Origin: Haladaptatus sp. R4
Lineage (GTDB): Archaea; Halobacteriota; Halobacteria; Halobacteriales; Haladaptataceae
DNA: 64,000 nt
Assembly (NCBI RefSeq): GCF_001625445.1
Contig: NZ_LWHG01000002.1
Location: 58,345-122,344 of the forward strand
Direction of reading: 5' to 3'
Below the pieces are notes generated by a model. The model was not told the origin of the DNA. It saw only the letters and a list, made by a program, of their open reading frames with translations, and ran no database searches. Positions 1-8,529 of the stretch are shown here, one piece after another. The translations under genes were made by a program, and so were the position numbers. Each line of letters opens with the position of its first letter. The stretch's first letter is position 1.

Positions 1-498
1 CAGCTAATCAGCTATCCGTATTACGGCGAGTCCGTCCTCAGCGAGGGACTCATCCCGGAGAACGTTCCGCTGTACATGAACGGCATGTACAGCGCGTCGG
101 TCGCAACCGAGCGGACGTCGAGTTCCATCGAACTGTCACAGAAACTCGACGACATCACGCCGCTCGCACCCTACACGCAACACGCCTACGACGCCGCGTT
201 CCTTCTCGGCCTCGCGATAGAACAAGCGGGAGAGGCGGATGCGACCGCCATCAGCGACTCCCTTCCTTCCGTTTCCGGCGGAGTCGGGCAGACCGTCACC
301 GTCGGCGAGTTCGAGCGGGCGAAGACGCTCGTCTCCGCGGATCGAACGGTGAACTATCGTGGCGCATCGGGACCGGTCGATCTGAACGACGACCTCGAAC
401 CGCTGGACTCGTACGTGATCGAACGCGTGACCGACTTCGAACTCGATGAACTGGAACTGCTCCGTGCGTGGGTTTTCGAGGAGGAGTCGACGGAATGA
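1..498 (+). CDS. ABC-type solute-binding protein, C-terminal part (branched-chain amino acid/LivK type)
   Basis: The reading frame is open from base 1, so the N-terminus lies outside the window and only about 165 residues are seen. The visible part looks like the C-terminal lobe of a type I periplasmic binding protein: an alternating alpha/beta pattern, a segment AYDAAFLLGLAIEQAG that matches the helix of LivK-like proteins, and a closing GPVDLNDD segment. Its stop overlaps the start of the next gene, a chemotaxis transducer, in an ATGA arrangement. In Halobacterium, binding proteins paired with transducers (the BasB/BasT and CosB/CosT type) serve as chemoreceptors rather than importers, and no permease follows here. 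The receptor role is inferred from this context; the ligand is unknown. Confidence 0.75.
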   Translation, partial: QLISYPYYGESVLSEGLIPENVPLYMNGMYSASVATERTSSSIELSQKLDDITPLAPYTQHAYDAAFLLGLAIEQAGEADATAISDSLPSVSGGVGQTVTVGEFERAKTLVSADRTVNYRGASGPVDLNDDLEPLDSYVIERVTDFELDELELLRAWVFEEESTE

Positions 499-2948
499 CC
501 GACTCCAACCCCTCGCGCCGAAAACGGGTTTCGACGCGCCTACGACGGGTCGTGCCGTTCAGAATCCGTCGAAGCTACGCGGCGCGGTTCGGTGCGGTGT
601 TGTTCGCCATCCTCGTCCTCATCGCCGCCAGCGGGGCCTACATCCACTTCGATACGAAAGACCTCGTGGCGGGCCAAACGGACAAGGAGATACGAAACGC
701 CGCGAAAATCGAAGCCGACTCGCTCGACGCGTGGGTTTCGAAGAAACGCTCGACCGACCGTTTCCTCGCCTCGGTGATCGGCAAGGAGACGTCGAACACC
801 GACCGGCAGACGTTCATCGAAAAGCAACTGGTGGACATGCCGTCCGATGTCCGAGCGATCCATTACTTCGACCGGAACGGCACCGTACTGGCGAGCACCG
901 ACGAGCAGTTGATCGGGACGCGAGTCGGCGTCTCGGACGCGGCGTGGGCGAACCAGTCGCTCATGTTTCCGACGCGGGACACGGTCCGCATCACGTCGCC
1001 GTACGAGGCGAACGGCGAACCGGTGACCTCGTTCGTGACACCGACCACGGATTCGTCCCGTCTGGTTATCCTCACGGTGTCCCTGTCGGAACGCTCTCAC
1101 CTTCTCTCGTCGCCCACGACGACCGGTGACGTGACCATCGTCAACGGGCAGGGGACGGTCCTCCTCGACAACCGAAACGTCGGGCTGATGAACTCGTCCC
1201 CGGGCGTGTTCGATTCGGCCATCGAGAACGGGTTGGCCGGTCACAGCGACATTCAACACGTGTCCACCAACGGCTCGTCGTCGGTGATGGCCTACACGCC
1301 GGTTATCGGCACGGATTGGGTGTTGCTGTATCACGTTCCCAAGAGGACCGCGTTCGCACTCCAGACCCACGTCACGAAGAATATCGGGATTCTGGTGTTG
1401 ATGGCGATTCTCTCGCTGTTGGCGGTCGGTCTCACCATCGGCCGCGGAACGGCGAAATCACTCGAATCCGTCTCCGAAACGGCCGACCGCATCGCGGCGG
1501 GCGAACTCGACGCCGACCCGCCAGAGACGAACCGGGAGGACGAGATGGGGCAGTTGTACGGATCGTTCGAGTCGATGCACGACTACCTGAACACGGTCGC
1601 GGATCAAGCCGACGCGCTCGCACGACAGGAGTTCGACGCGCCGGTGTTGGACGAATCGGTTCCCGGCGCGTTCGGCGAGACGCTCGAACGGATGCGCGAC
1701 GACCTGCGGGTGATGGTTACCGACCTCGAACGCTCCCGCGCCGAAGCGGAGGAGGCGAAAGCGGACGCCGAGGCGGCCCAAGCGGATGCCGAAAAAGCGC
1801 AGACCGAGGCGGAAGCCGCGCAGGCTGATGCGGAACGGCTCAACGCGGCGCTCGACCGGAAAGCCACCGAGTTCAGCGACGTGATGGAAGCGGCCGCCGA
1901 CGGCGACCTCACTCGGCGAATGTCGACCGAGAGTCCCACCCAGTCGATGACCGACATCGCGGAGGGATTCAACGAGATGATCGACGAACTCGAAGGGACG
2001 ATTCGCAGCGTCAACGAGTTCGCCGAGGACGTCGCGGCCGCGAGTCAGGAGGTGACCGCGAGCACCAACGAAATCGAACGGGCGAGCGAGCAGGTGACGG
2101 AATCGACGCAGATGATGTCGGACGGCGCAGTCGAGCAGTCCGACCGCCTCGAACGGACGTCCGGGGAGATGGCGGAACTGTCGGCGACAATCGAGGAGGT
2201 CGCCGCGTCCGCCGAACAGGTGGCACAGTCGGCCCGGCGGACCGAGGCGCTCGGCCAGGACGGTCGCGAGGCGGCATCCGACGCCATCGACAAGATGTCC
2301 GTTATCGAATCCGGAACGGACGAAGTGGTCGATGGGATGGAGGAACTGGCGGTCGAAATCGACCGCATCGGCGACATCGTGGACCTCATCCGTTCCATCG
2401 CCGACCAGACGAACATGCTCGCGCTGAACGCCAACATCGAAGCGGCGAACGCCGACGGCGATACGGAAGGGTTCGAAGTCGTCGCAAACGAGGTCAAGGA
2501 GTTGGCGAACGAGACGAAGGAGGCGGTGGGTGACATCGAACGGCGTATCAACACGGTGAGCGAGCGGGCGAACGTGACCGTCGAAAACGTGCAGGAAACC
2601 CGTGAGGCGGTAGTTGACGGGTCCGACACCGTTCACGAGGCACAGGAGTCGTTGCAGTCCATCGTCTCCAAGGTGGAGGAGACGACCGGCGGCATCGCCG
2701 AGATAAACCACGTCACGGACGAGCAGGCGACGACGACGGAGGAAGTCGTCGCCGCCGTGGACGACGTGACGCGGATCAGCGACGAGACGGCCGCCGAAGC
2801 CGAGGACGTGGCGGCCGCCGCCGAGGAACAAACCGCCTCCGTCAGCGAAGTGGCGAGGAGCGCCGAGGCGCTCGCCGAACAGGCCGAAGCGCTCGCCGCG
2901 ACGGTCGATGACTTCACCGTGAGTTACGGCGGCGACTCGACGAACTGA
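495..2948 (+). CDS. Methyl-accepting chemotaxis protein / halobacterial transducer
   Basis: Membrane receptor of about 817 residues that would signal to CheA/CheW. I chose the ATG at 495 because it overlaps the upstream stop (ATGA); an earlier in-frame start at 468 lies inside the upstream gene. Order of parts: basic cytoplasmic tail, TM1 near residues 32-49, an extracellular Cache-like sensor of about 245 residues, TM2 near 296-318, a HAMP region, a coiled coil rich in EAEEAKADAEAAQADAE repeats, and the MA signalling domain. The conserved hairpin tip reads IADQTNMLALNANIEAAN. Acidic Ala/Glu-rich helices near the C-terminus probably carry methylation sites. Translational coupling to the solute-binding protein suggests that the binding protein delivers ligand to this transducer. 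Confidence 0.93.
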   Translation: MTDSNPSRRKRVSTRLRRVVPFRIRRSYAARFGAVLFAILVLIAASGAYIHFDTKDLVAGQTDKEIRNAAKIEADSLDAWVSKKRSTDRFLASVIGKETSNTDRQTFIEKQLVDMPSDVRAIHYFDRNGTVLASTDEQLIGTRVGVSDAAWANQSLMFPTRDTVRITSPYEANGEPVTSFVTPTTDSSRLVILTVSLSERSHLLSSPTTTGDVTIVNGQGTVLLDNRNVGLMNSSPGVFDSAIENGLAGHSDIQHVSTNGSSSVMAYTPVIGTDWVLLYHVPKRTAFALQTHVTKNIGILVLMAILSLLAVGLTIGRGTAKSLESVSETADRIAAGELDADPPETNREDEMGQLYGSFESMHDYLNTVADQADALARQEFDAPVLDESVPGAFGETLERMRDDLRVMVTDLERSRAEAEEAKADAEAAQADAEKAQTEAEAAQADAERLNAALDRKATEFSDVMEAAADGDLTRRMSTESPTQSMTDIAEGFNEMIDELEGTIRSVNEFAEDVAAASQEVTASTNEIERASEQVTESTQMMSDGAVEQSDRLERTSGEMAELSATIEEVAASAEQVAQSARRTEALGQDGREAASDAIDKMSVIESGTDEVVDGMEELAVEIDRIGDIVDLIRSIADQTNMLALNANIEAANADGDTEGFEVVANEVKELANETKEAVGDIERRINTVSERANVTVENVQETREAVVDGSDTVHEAQESLQSIVSKVEETTGGIAEINHVTDEQATTTEEVVAAVDDVTRISDETAAEAEDVAAAAEEQTASVSEVARSAEALAEQAEALAATVDDFTVSYGGDSTN

Positions 2949-3000
2949 GAACGTTTCCGCCACCATCACCGATTTATCCCGTCGAAAAGACCTACCGCGC

Positions 3001-3477
3001 ATGCATCAGCGAGCGAAGGAGTTCGAAACGCGCGCCGAGGAACGCTACGGGTTCGACGTGGACGTCCACGAGTTTCCCGAAGGGACGAAAACAGCGGAGG
3101 ACGCCGCCGACGCAATCGGTTGTGACGTCGCACAGATCGCCAGCAGCCTCGTCTTTCGTGCCGATGGTGATCTCGTCATCGCCGTGACCAGCGGTGCGAA
3201 CCGCGTGAGCGAGGAGAAGTTGGCCGCGTTGCTCGACGTCCCCGCGTCGGCGGTCGGGATGGCCGACGCCGACGCGATACGGGAGGCGGTTGGCTGGTCC
3301 ATCGGCGGCGTTCCGCCGTTCTGCCACGACGCCGACGCCCCCGTCTATCTGGACGAGACCCTGACCGACTTCGAAACCGTTTGGGCCGCCGCAGGGACGC
3401 CGAAAGCCGTCTTTCCGATCACGCCGGAGGAACTGAAAACGTATGCCGAGGCGACGGTCGCCGACGTGAGCGAGTAG
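3001..3477 (+). CDS. YbaK/EbsC-family aminoacyl-tRNA deacylase
   Basis: A 158-residue single-domain protein of the YbaK/ProX/EbsC editing fold, which hydrolyses mischarged aminoacyl-tRNA such as Cys-tRNA(Pro) or Ala-tRNA(Pro). Typical family segments are visible: the N-terminal EFPEGTKTAEDAADAIG, the strand QIASSLVFRADGDLVIAVTSG with the conserved Lys replaced within a similar context, and the GWSIGGVPPFCHD loop that shapes the active site. The length matches stand-alone family members. It is preceded by a 52-base gap after the transducer and is probably a separate unit. Which tRNA it edits cannot be told from sequence. Confidence 0.88.
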   Translation: MHQRAKEFETRAEERYGFDVDVHEFPEGTKTAEDAADAIGCDVAQIASSLVFRADGDLVIAVTSGANRVSEEKLAALLDVPASAVGMADADAIREAVGWSIGGVPPFCHDADAPVYLDETLTDFETVWAAAGTPKAVFPITPEELKTYAEATVADVSE

Positions 3478-3521
3478 CGTCGGGCGAAAGTACAAATTCC
3501 CTTGAACTCTTACTTTCTGCC

Positions 3522-3947
3522 ATGACACTTCTCGAAACGGTGGTGGTGTTGGTCGTGGATGTCACCCTCGGGGTTTGGCTCGGGGGGACGGTCTTCTTCT
3601 CGTTCATCGGCGCGCCGACGACGTTCGACGTGCTCGGCGACGGTGCCGAAGACGTCGTTACCACCCTGTTTTCGAGATACCAAACCTTCGGTACGATACT
3701 CGGTTTTACCGCCATCAACCTAGTCGTATTCGCACAGAGCGAGGCGATGCTCGATTCGACGTCCTCGTTGTTTATCTCCCCCCTCTTGCTCGTGGCGCTG
3801 TTCGTGACCATCTACGCACAGATAGTCCTCGTTCCGAAGATGAGACGCGCCGACGACGGATTTTTCCACTACCACCGGCGGTCGATTTTCCTGAACAGTG
3901 TGAGTATGCTCTCGCTCGTTGGCGGACTCGTCTGCTCGCACTTTTGA
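3522..3947 (+). CDS. DUF4149/TMEM205-like membrane protein (copy 1)
   Basis: Integral membrane protein of 141 residues with about four hydrophobic helices. I placed the start at the ATG at 3522, in front of the hydrophobic MTLLETVVVLVVDVTLGVWL segment; the longer open frame before it is Arg-rich and overlaps the previous gene. The signature VFFSFIGAPTTFDVL and the later QIVLVPKMRRADD match the DUF4149/TMEM205 type, whose function is unknown. A second copy lies at 4311-4739 with the same signature, the two being separated by a small holin-like gene. Tandem duplication followed by divergence is inferred. Confidence 0.75.
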   Translation: MTLLETVVVLVVDVTLGVWLGGTVFFSFIGAPTTFDVLGDGAEDVVTTLFSRYQTFGTILGFTAINLVVFAQSEAMLDSTSSLFISPLLLVALFVTIYAQIVLVPKMRRADDGFFHYHRRSIFLNSVSMLSLVGGLVCSHF

Positions 3948-4023
3948 TCGACTCGGACGAAATCGCCGGTACTCACTCAGCCTCCAAAGCTAAGGGCGTT
4001 CCCGGTGAATTCGTTCGAGAATC

Positions 4024-4284
4024 ATGACGGACAAACTCGACGTTCGCGCGTTCGCGGTCGGTGGCGGGGTGATGTGGTCACTGTACGTGATGCTGGACGC
4101 GTGGATAGCACGGTTCGGGTGGGGCGACGAAACGGTCGAGACGCTCTCATCGCTGTACATCGGTTATCGACCGACGTTCCTCGGGGGACTCGTCGGCGCA
4201 GCGTGGGGGTTCATGGACGGCGCGCTCGCGGGAGCCATCGTCGCGACGGTGTACAACGCCCTCGCCCGCGAAGAAGAACCTTGA
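4024..4284 (+). CDS. Small holin-like membrane protein
   Basis: 86 residues with two hydrophobic helices: one near residues 10-27 (VGGGVMWSLYVMLDAWI) and one near 55-78 (GGLVGAAWGFMDGALAGAIV). The GxxGxxWGFxDG pattern resembles small archaeal proteins often labelled 'bacteriophage holin' in databases, but there is no phage gene nearby and the label should not be read as evidence of lysis. It sits between two paralogous DUF4149-like genes, and 26 bases separate it from the second. Function is unknown; a role in membrane organisation together with its neighbours is only a guess. Confidence 0.7.
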   Translation: MTDKLDVRAFAVGGGVMWSLYVMLDAWIARFGWGDETVETLSSLYIGYRPTFLGGLVGAAWGFMDGALAGAIVATVYNALAREEEP

Positions 4285-4310
4285 TTGAGTAGTCGTCCCA
4301 ACCCTCGGCT

Positions 4311-4739
4311 ATGAGCCTTCTCGGAACCGGACTCCTCGTCGTCGCGGACGCGGCGCTGGGGATTTGGCTCGGGAGCATCGTCTTTTTCTCGTTCATCGGT
4401 GCGCCGACGACATTCGACGTGCTCGACGACGACGCCGGGCAGGTCGTCAACGCCATCTTCCCGAAATACTACGCCTTCGGGCTTGGACTGGGGTTCGTCG
4501 CGTTCGGCGCGGCCGTCATCGGGAACGCGACGGGCGCGTTCGACGGTCTCGTCGCCGCCGCGCTCGCCATCGTCGGCGTCGTTCTGAACGGCTACGCCCG
4601 CTGGGTGCTCATCCCGAAAATGGAGGCGGCGGGCGACGACGCCTTCGCACAGTACCACAAGCAATCCATCGTCCTGAACGGCGTCACGATGCTCGCCGTG
4701 GCGGGCGGCATCGTCGCAATCGTGGCCGCGACGGTCTGA
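4311..4739 (+). CDS. DUF4149/TMEM205-like membrane protein (copy 2)
   Basis: 142-residue membrane protein paralogous to the product of 3522-3947. The stretch VFFSFIGAPTTFDVL is identical in both, and VLIPKMEAAGDDAFAQYHKQSIVLNG parallels the other copy's C-terminal half. About four transmembrane helices are visible, with an Ala/Gly-rich middle (VAAALAIVGVVLNGYARW). The start ATG at 4311 is unambiguous because it directly precedes the hydrophobic N-terminus and follows the small holin-like gene by 26 bases. Only 10 bases separate it from the next gene, so 4024-5154 may be one transcript. Function unknown. Confidence 0.75.
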   Translation: MSLLGTGLLVVADAALGIWLGSIVFFSFIGAPTTFDVLDDDAGQVVNAIFPKYYAFGLGLGFVAFGAAVIGNATGAFDGLVAAALAIVGVVLNGYARWVLIPKMEAAGDDAFAQYHKQSIVLNGVTMLAVAGGIVAIVAATV

Positions 4740-4749
4740 CCCCGGTACG

Positions 4750-5154
4750 ATGAAAGGAACCTACACGCTGTTGGTCGAACTCAAGGACGCAACGAAAATC
4801 GAATTCGGCGCGAAAGGCACACGGAAACTCGATTCGGGATGGTACGCCTACACGGGAAGCGCCTTCGGACAGGGTGGCTTCTCGCGTATCGCTCGTCACG
4901 GGCGGGTAGCGTCGGGCGAAAACGACGCTCGCCATTGGCACATCGATTATTTGCTCGGGCACGATGGGTCGGCATTGGTGGATGACGTTCGGACAGAGGG
5001 CGAGGACGTGGAGTGTGCAGTTGCGAGGGAATTAGGTGAGGAGGTCGAACTAGTTTCGGGAATCGGAGCTTCGGATTGTGACTGTGATACGCATCTTCAT
5101 TTTTCACCCGATAGGGAGCGGTTTGAAACCGTGATTCGGCGAGCGCACGAGTGA
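4750..5154 (+). CDS. GIY-YIG/DUF123-type nuclease-like protein
   Basis: 134 residues. The N-terminal MKGTYTLLVEL, the following WYAYTGSAFG (GIY-YIG-like core, here YAYTGSAFG) and the RIARHGR and HWHIDYLL segments match the DUF123 family, which occurs alone in archaea or fused to endonuclease III. The paired His of HWHIDYLL and the later Cys-rich GASDCDCDTHLHF stretch are typical. The usual interpretation is a DNA-repair-related nuclease domain, but biochemical proof for stand-alone members is thin as far as I know. It starts 10 bases after the DUF4149 copy 2 gene. Confidence 0.82.
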   Translation: MKGTYTLLVELKDATKIEFGAKGTRKLDSGWYAYTGSAFGQGGFSRIARHGRVASGENDARHWHIDYLLGHDGSALVDDVRTEGEDVECAVARELGEEVELVSGIGASDCDCDTHLHFSPDRERFETVIRRAHE

Positions 5155-5313
5155 TGCGAGACTGGATCTGGGAAACCGCCACAGGTTACGGTGCAGTATC
5201 CATGTGGATCGGTAGTTGCAGTCTCCGAGAAGCAAAATTTCCTTCGTAGCACACGACCGACCGCTTTCAAACCCTTCCCATTCGTTCTTTCTCACTTCGC
5301 CGTAAGGGACACT

Positions 5314-5322
5314 AGTTTTAAT
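5314..5322 (+). promoter_or_regulatory. TATA-like promoter of the acetyl-CoA ligase gene
   Basis: An AT-rich TAGTTTTAA element sits 27-35 bases before the ATG at 5349, in an otherwise GC-rich stretch. That spacing is what is expected for a leaderless or nearly leaderless haloarchaeal transcript. This is pattern recognition only. Confidence 0.4.
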
Positions 5323-5348
5323 CTCGCTCTCAACGAACCGTCAGGACG

Positions 5349-7451
5349 ATGGGTGACACCGTACTCACAGACCTTTTCGCGCCGTCTCGTGTCGCCGTCG
5401 TGGGAGCCACCGAGAGCGAGGGCTCCATCGGTCGCGCAATCGTGACCAACCTCCGCGACGAGTTCGACGGCGAGACGGTGCCCGTGAATCCGAACTACGA
5501 TTCGGTGTTCGGACTGGACTGCTACCCGGACCTCGCGTCCGCGCCGGACATCGACCTCGCGGTCGTGGTCGTCCCGCCGCACGTCGCGGTGGACGTGGTT
5601 CGCGGGGCGGGCGAAGCCGGTATCAAAAACGTCGTGGTCATCACCGCCGGGTTCGGCGAGACCGGGAGCGAGGGAGCGTCGCGGGAGCGCGAGTTACAGG
5701 AGATAGCGGACGAATACGACCTGAACCTCGTCGGCCCGAACAGCCTCGGAGTGATGAGCACGCCGGTCGGCATGAACGCGACGTTCGGGCCGGAAAACGC
5801 GCTCCCGGGGTCGATGTCCTTCATGAGCCAGTCGGGGGCGTTCATCACGGCCGTCCTCGACTGGGCCAACGACGAGGGACTCGGGTTCAAGGACGTGGTG
5901 TCGCTCGGCAACAAGGCCGTGCTGAGCGAGACGGACTTCATCCGCGCGTGGGGCGAGGACCCTGAAACGGACGTGATACTGGGTTACCTCGAAGGCGTCG
6001 AGGACGGTGGGGCGTTCATCGAAACGGCCCGCGAGGTCACCCAAACCACGCCGATTGTAATGGTTAAATCCGGGCGCACCGACGCCGGGGCGCAGGCCGT
6101 CTCCTCGCACACCGGAACGCTGGCCGGGAGCGACCGGGCGTACGAGGCCGGACTCGAACAGGCGGGCGTCCTGCGGGTCGATTCGGTCCAAGGGCTGTTC
6201 GACTTCTCCCAGATTCTGGCGGGCCAGCCCCTGCCCGAACGGGATGACGTGGCGATCATCACGAACGCGGGCGGACCGGGGGTGATGACCACCGACGCGG
6301 TGGGGGATTCGACCCTCTCGCTGGCGTCGTTCACGGACGAAACACTGGATGCGCTCGCCGAGGCGTTACCCGAGGAGGCGAACATCTACAACCCGATCGA
6401 CGCCATCGGTGACGCCGGTCTCGACCGCTTCCGCGAGGCCATCGACATCGCGCTCGGCGACGAGAACGTCGGGACTGCGGTCGTGCTCGCCGCGCCGACG
6501 GCCGTCATCGACTACGGCGAACTCGCCGAGGTCACCGTCGAACTGCAGGAGAAACACGGCAAGCCGGTCGCTGCGGCGCTGATGGGCGGCGAACGGACGG
6601 AAGCCGCGGCGGACGTCCTCCACGAGGGCGGGATTCCGAACTACTTCGACCCGGCCCGCGCGGTTCGGAGTCTGGACGCGCTCACCACGTACCGCGACAT
6701 CAGCGAGCGCGAGTACGAGGCACCGACGACCTTCGACGTGGATCGGGAACGCGCCGAGGAGATTCTCCTGCGGGCGAAGGAACGCGGCGATAATCGCCTC
6801 GGCGTGGAGGCGATGGACCTCCTCGATGCGTACGGCATCCCGACCCCCGAAAGCGCCATCGCGGATTCGCCGGAGGACGCGATGACGGCCGCGAGGGAGA
6901 TAGAGGGGGACGTCGTGATGAAGATAGTCAGTCCCGACATCCTGCACAAATCCGACATCGGCGGGGTGAAAGTCGGCGTCGCGGACGACGAGGTGGAGGA
7001 CGCCTACGAGGACCTCGTGACGCGGGCCAGAAACTACCAACCCGACGCGACGATTTTGGGCGTGCAGGTGCAGGCGATGGTGGACCTCGATTCGGGGACC
7101 GAAACCATCATCGGGATGAACCGCGACCCGCAGTTCGGTCCGTTGTTGCTGTTCGGACTGGGCGGCATCTTCGTGGAGATTATCGAGGACACCACCTTCC
7201 GCGTCGCGCCGATCAGCGAGCGCGAGGCGAGCGAGATGGTGAACGACATCGAGGCCGCACCGTTGCTGCGCGGTGCGCGGGGACGCGAACCGGCCGACAT
7301 CGACGCCGTCGTCGAGTGCGTGCAACGGCTCTCGCAACTCGTCACCGACTTCCCCGCGATTCTGGAACTGGACGTGAATCCACTCGTCGCCACCCCGGAC
7401 GGCGCACGAGCGATCGACATTCGACTGACCGTGGATACGGACGAACTATGA
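5349..7451 (+). CDS. acd: Acetate--CoA ligase (ADP-forming), fused alpha-beta type
   Basis: 700-residue enzyme converting acetyl-CoA, ADP and phosphate to acetate, ATP and CoA, the archaeal route for energy from acetyl-CoA. Domains in order: CoA-binding Rossmann domain (VAVVGATESEGSIGRAIVTN at about 14-33), succinyl-CoA-ligase-like domain carrying the phosphorylated His in the SSHTGTLAGS motif (His254 by my count), and a C-terminal ATP-grasp domain from about 480 (GDVVMKIVSPDILHKSDIGG, LLFGLGGIFVEI, LDVNPL). The length equals that of the fused haloarchaeal enzymes, whereas Pyrococcus uses separate subunits. The stop overlaps the next start (ATGA), coupling it to a DRTGG P-loop protein. Confidence 0.95.
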   Translation: MGDTVLTDLFAPSRVAVVGATESEGSIGRAIVTNLRDEFDGETVPVNPNYDSVFGLDCYPDLASAPDIDLAVVVVPPHVAVDVVRGAGEAGIKNVVVITAGFGETGSEGASRERELQEIADEYDLNLVGPNSLGVMSTPVGMNATFGPENALPGSMSFMSQSGAFITAVLDWANDEGLGFKDVVSLGNKAVLSETDFIRAWGEDPETDVILGYLEGVEDGGAFIETAREVTQTTPIVMVKSGRTDAGAQAVSSHTGTLAGSDRAYEAGLEQAGVLRVDSVQGLFDFSQILAGQPLPERDDVAIITNAGGPGVMTTDAVGDSTLSLASFTDETLDALAEALPEEANIYNPIDAIGDAGLDRFREAIDIALGDENVGTAVVLAAPTAVIDYGELAEVTVELQEKHGKPVAAALMGGERTEAAADVLHEGGIPNYFDPARAVRSLDALTTYRDISEREYEAPTTFDVDRERAEEILLRAKERGDNRLGVEAMDLLDAYGIPTPESAIADSPEDAMTAAREIEGDVVMKIVSPDILHKSDIGGVKVGVADDEVEDAYEDLVTRARNYQPDATILGVQVQAMVDLDSGTETIIGMNRDPQFGPLLLFGLGGIFVEIIEDTTFRVAPISEREASEMVNDIEAAPLLRGARGREPADIDAVVECVQRLSQLVTDFPAILELDVNPLVATPDGARAIDIRLTVDTDEL

Positions 7452-8524
7452 ACACGATACTCGTCACCGCAACCGAAGAAAGTACAGGCAAGACCGCCGT
7501 CGCCCTCGCGCTGGCACGACTCGCACAGGAGCGTGGGCTGTCGGTGGGCTACATGAAACCGAAGGGGACCCGCCTCCAGAGCAACGTCGGCAAGACGCTG
7601 GACGAGGACCCGATGCTGGCCCGCGAACTCCTCGGCCTCGACGCCGAGGTACACGAGATGGAACCCGTCGTCTACTCGCCGACGTTCATCGAGGGAGCGA
7701 TTCGCGGCCGCGAATCGCCGGACGAACTCCGCGAGGAGATTCGAACGAACTTCGACTCGATAGCCGAGGGCCACGACGTGATGATCGTCGAAGGCGGCGG
7801 CGACCTCACGACCGGTGGCATCGTCGGTCTCACCGATCCGGAAATCGCGGAACTGCTCGACGCGGAGGTACTGCTCCTTTCGGGCTACGAGACACCGGCC
7901 GACGTGGACGAGTTGCTCGCCGCCGTGGACGACATCGGCGACCGACTCGCGGGTGTGCTGTTCAACGCGGTGTCGAATACGAACTTCGACCCGCTCGATA
8001 CGGACGTCGTCCCGTTCCTCGAAGGGAGGGGGATTCCGGTGCTCGGCGTCGTCCCGCGCCAGCAGGACCTCGCCGGAATCACGGTCGGCGACCTCGCCGA
8101 GGAACTCAACGCCGAGGTGCTCACGCGGGCGGACACCGACGAGTTCGTCGAACGCTTCCTCGTCGGCGCGATGAGCGGCGACAAGGCGCTTCGTTATCTC
8201 CGCCGGACGCGGGACGCCGCCCTCGTGACGGGCGGCGACCGTCCGGACTTGCAGACCGTCGCGCTCGAAGCGCCCGGCGTGAAGTGTCTCATCCTGACGG
8301 GTGGATTCCGTCCGCCGGGTGCCGTCATCGGAAAGGCGGAGGAGAAGGGCGTCCCGATCATGCTCGTACAGGCCGACACGCTGACGACCATCGACCGCGC
8401 CGAGGACGTGATTCGAAGCGGACGCACTCGAAACGAGGAGACGGTCGAGCGGATGGGCGAACTGCTCCACGACCACGCCGACGTGGGCGCGCTCCTCGAC
8501 GGTAAAGGGAGTGACGAGGAGTAA
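7448..8524 (+). CDS. Phosphotransacetylase-family P-loop protein with DRTGG domain
   Basis: 358 residues. The N-terminal half is a dethiobiotin-synthase-like P-loop domain: TATEESTGKTAVALALARLA with the Walker A GKT at residues 14-16, then IVEGGGDLTTGGIVGL. The C-terminal half is a DRTGG domain (CLILTGGFRPPGAVIGKAEEKG), which occurs as the regulatory N-terminal part of some phosphotransacetylases. The catalytic PTA domain itself is absent, so the database name 'phosphotransacetylase family protein' does not imply acetyl-phosphate chemistry. The ATG overlaps the stop of the acetyl-CoA ligase, so a regulatory partnership with it is a reasonable inference. Confidence 0.85.
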   Translation: MNTILVTATEESTGKTAVALALARLAQERGLSVGYMKPKGTRLQSNVGKTLDEDPMLARELLGLDAEVHEMEPVVYSPTFIEGAIRGRESPDELREEIRTNFDSIAEGHDVMIVEGGGDLTTGGIVGLTDPEIAELLDAEVLLLSGYETPADVDELLAAVDDIGDRLAGVLFNAVSNTNFDPLDTDVVPFLEGRGIPVLGVVPRQQDLAGITVGDLAEELNAEVLTRADTDEFVERFLVGAMSGDKALRYLRRTRDAALVTGGDRPDLQTVALEAPGVKCLILTGGFRPPGAVIGKAEEKGVPIMLVQADTLTTIDRAEDVIRSGRTRNEETVERMGELLHDHADVGALLDGKGSDEE

Positions 8525-8529
8525 ATGGG

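Noticed and set aside
1458..3002. 514-codon open frame on the minus strand opposite the transducer
   Set aside because: It mirrors the codon periodicity of the transducer, is rich in Arg, His and Gly and shows no domain; high GC makes such long antisense frames common.
4024..4284. Prophage remnant, because of the holin-like protein
   Set aside because: No other phage gene, attachment site or repeat nearby; the name is a database label.
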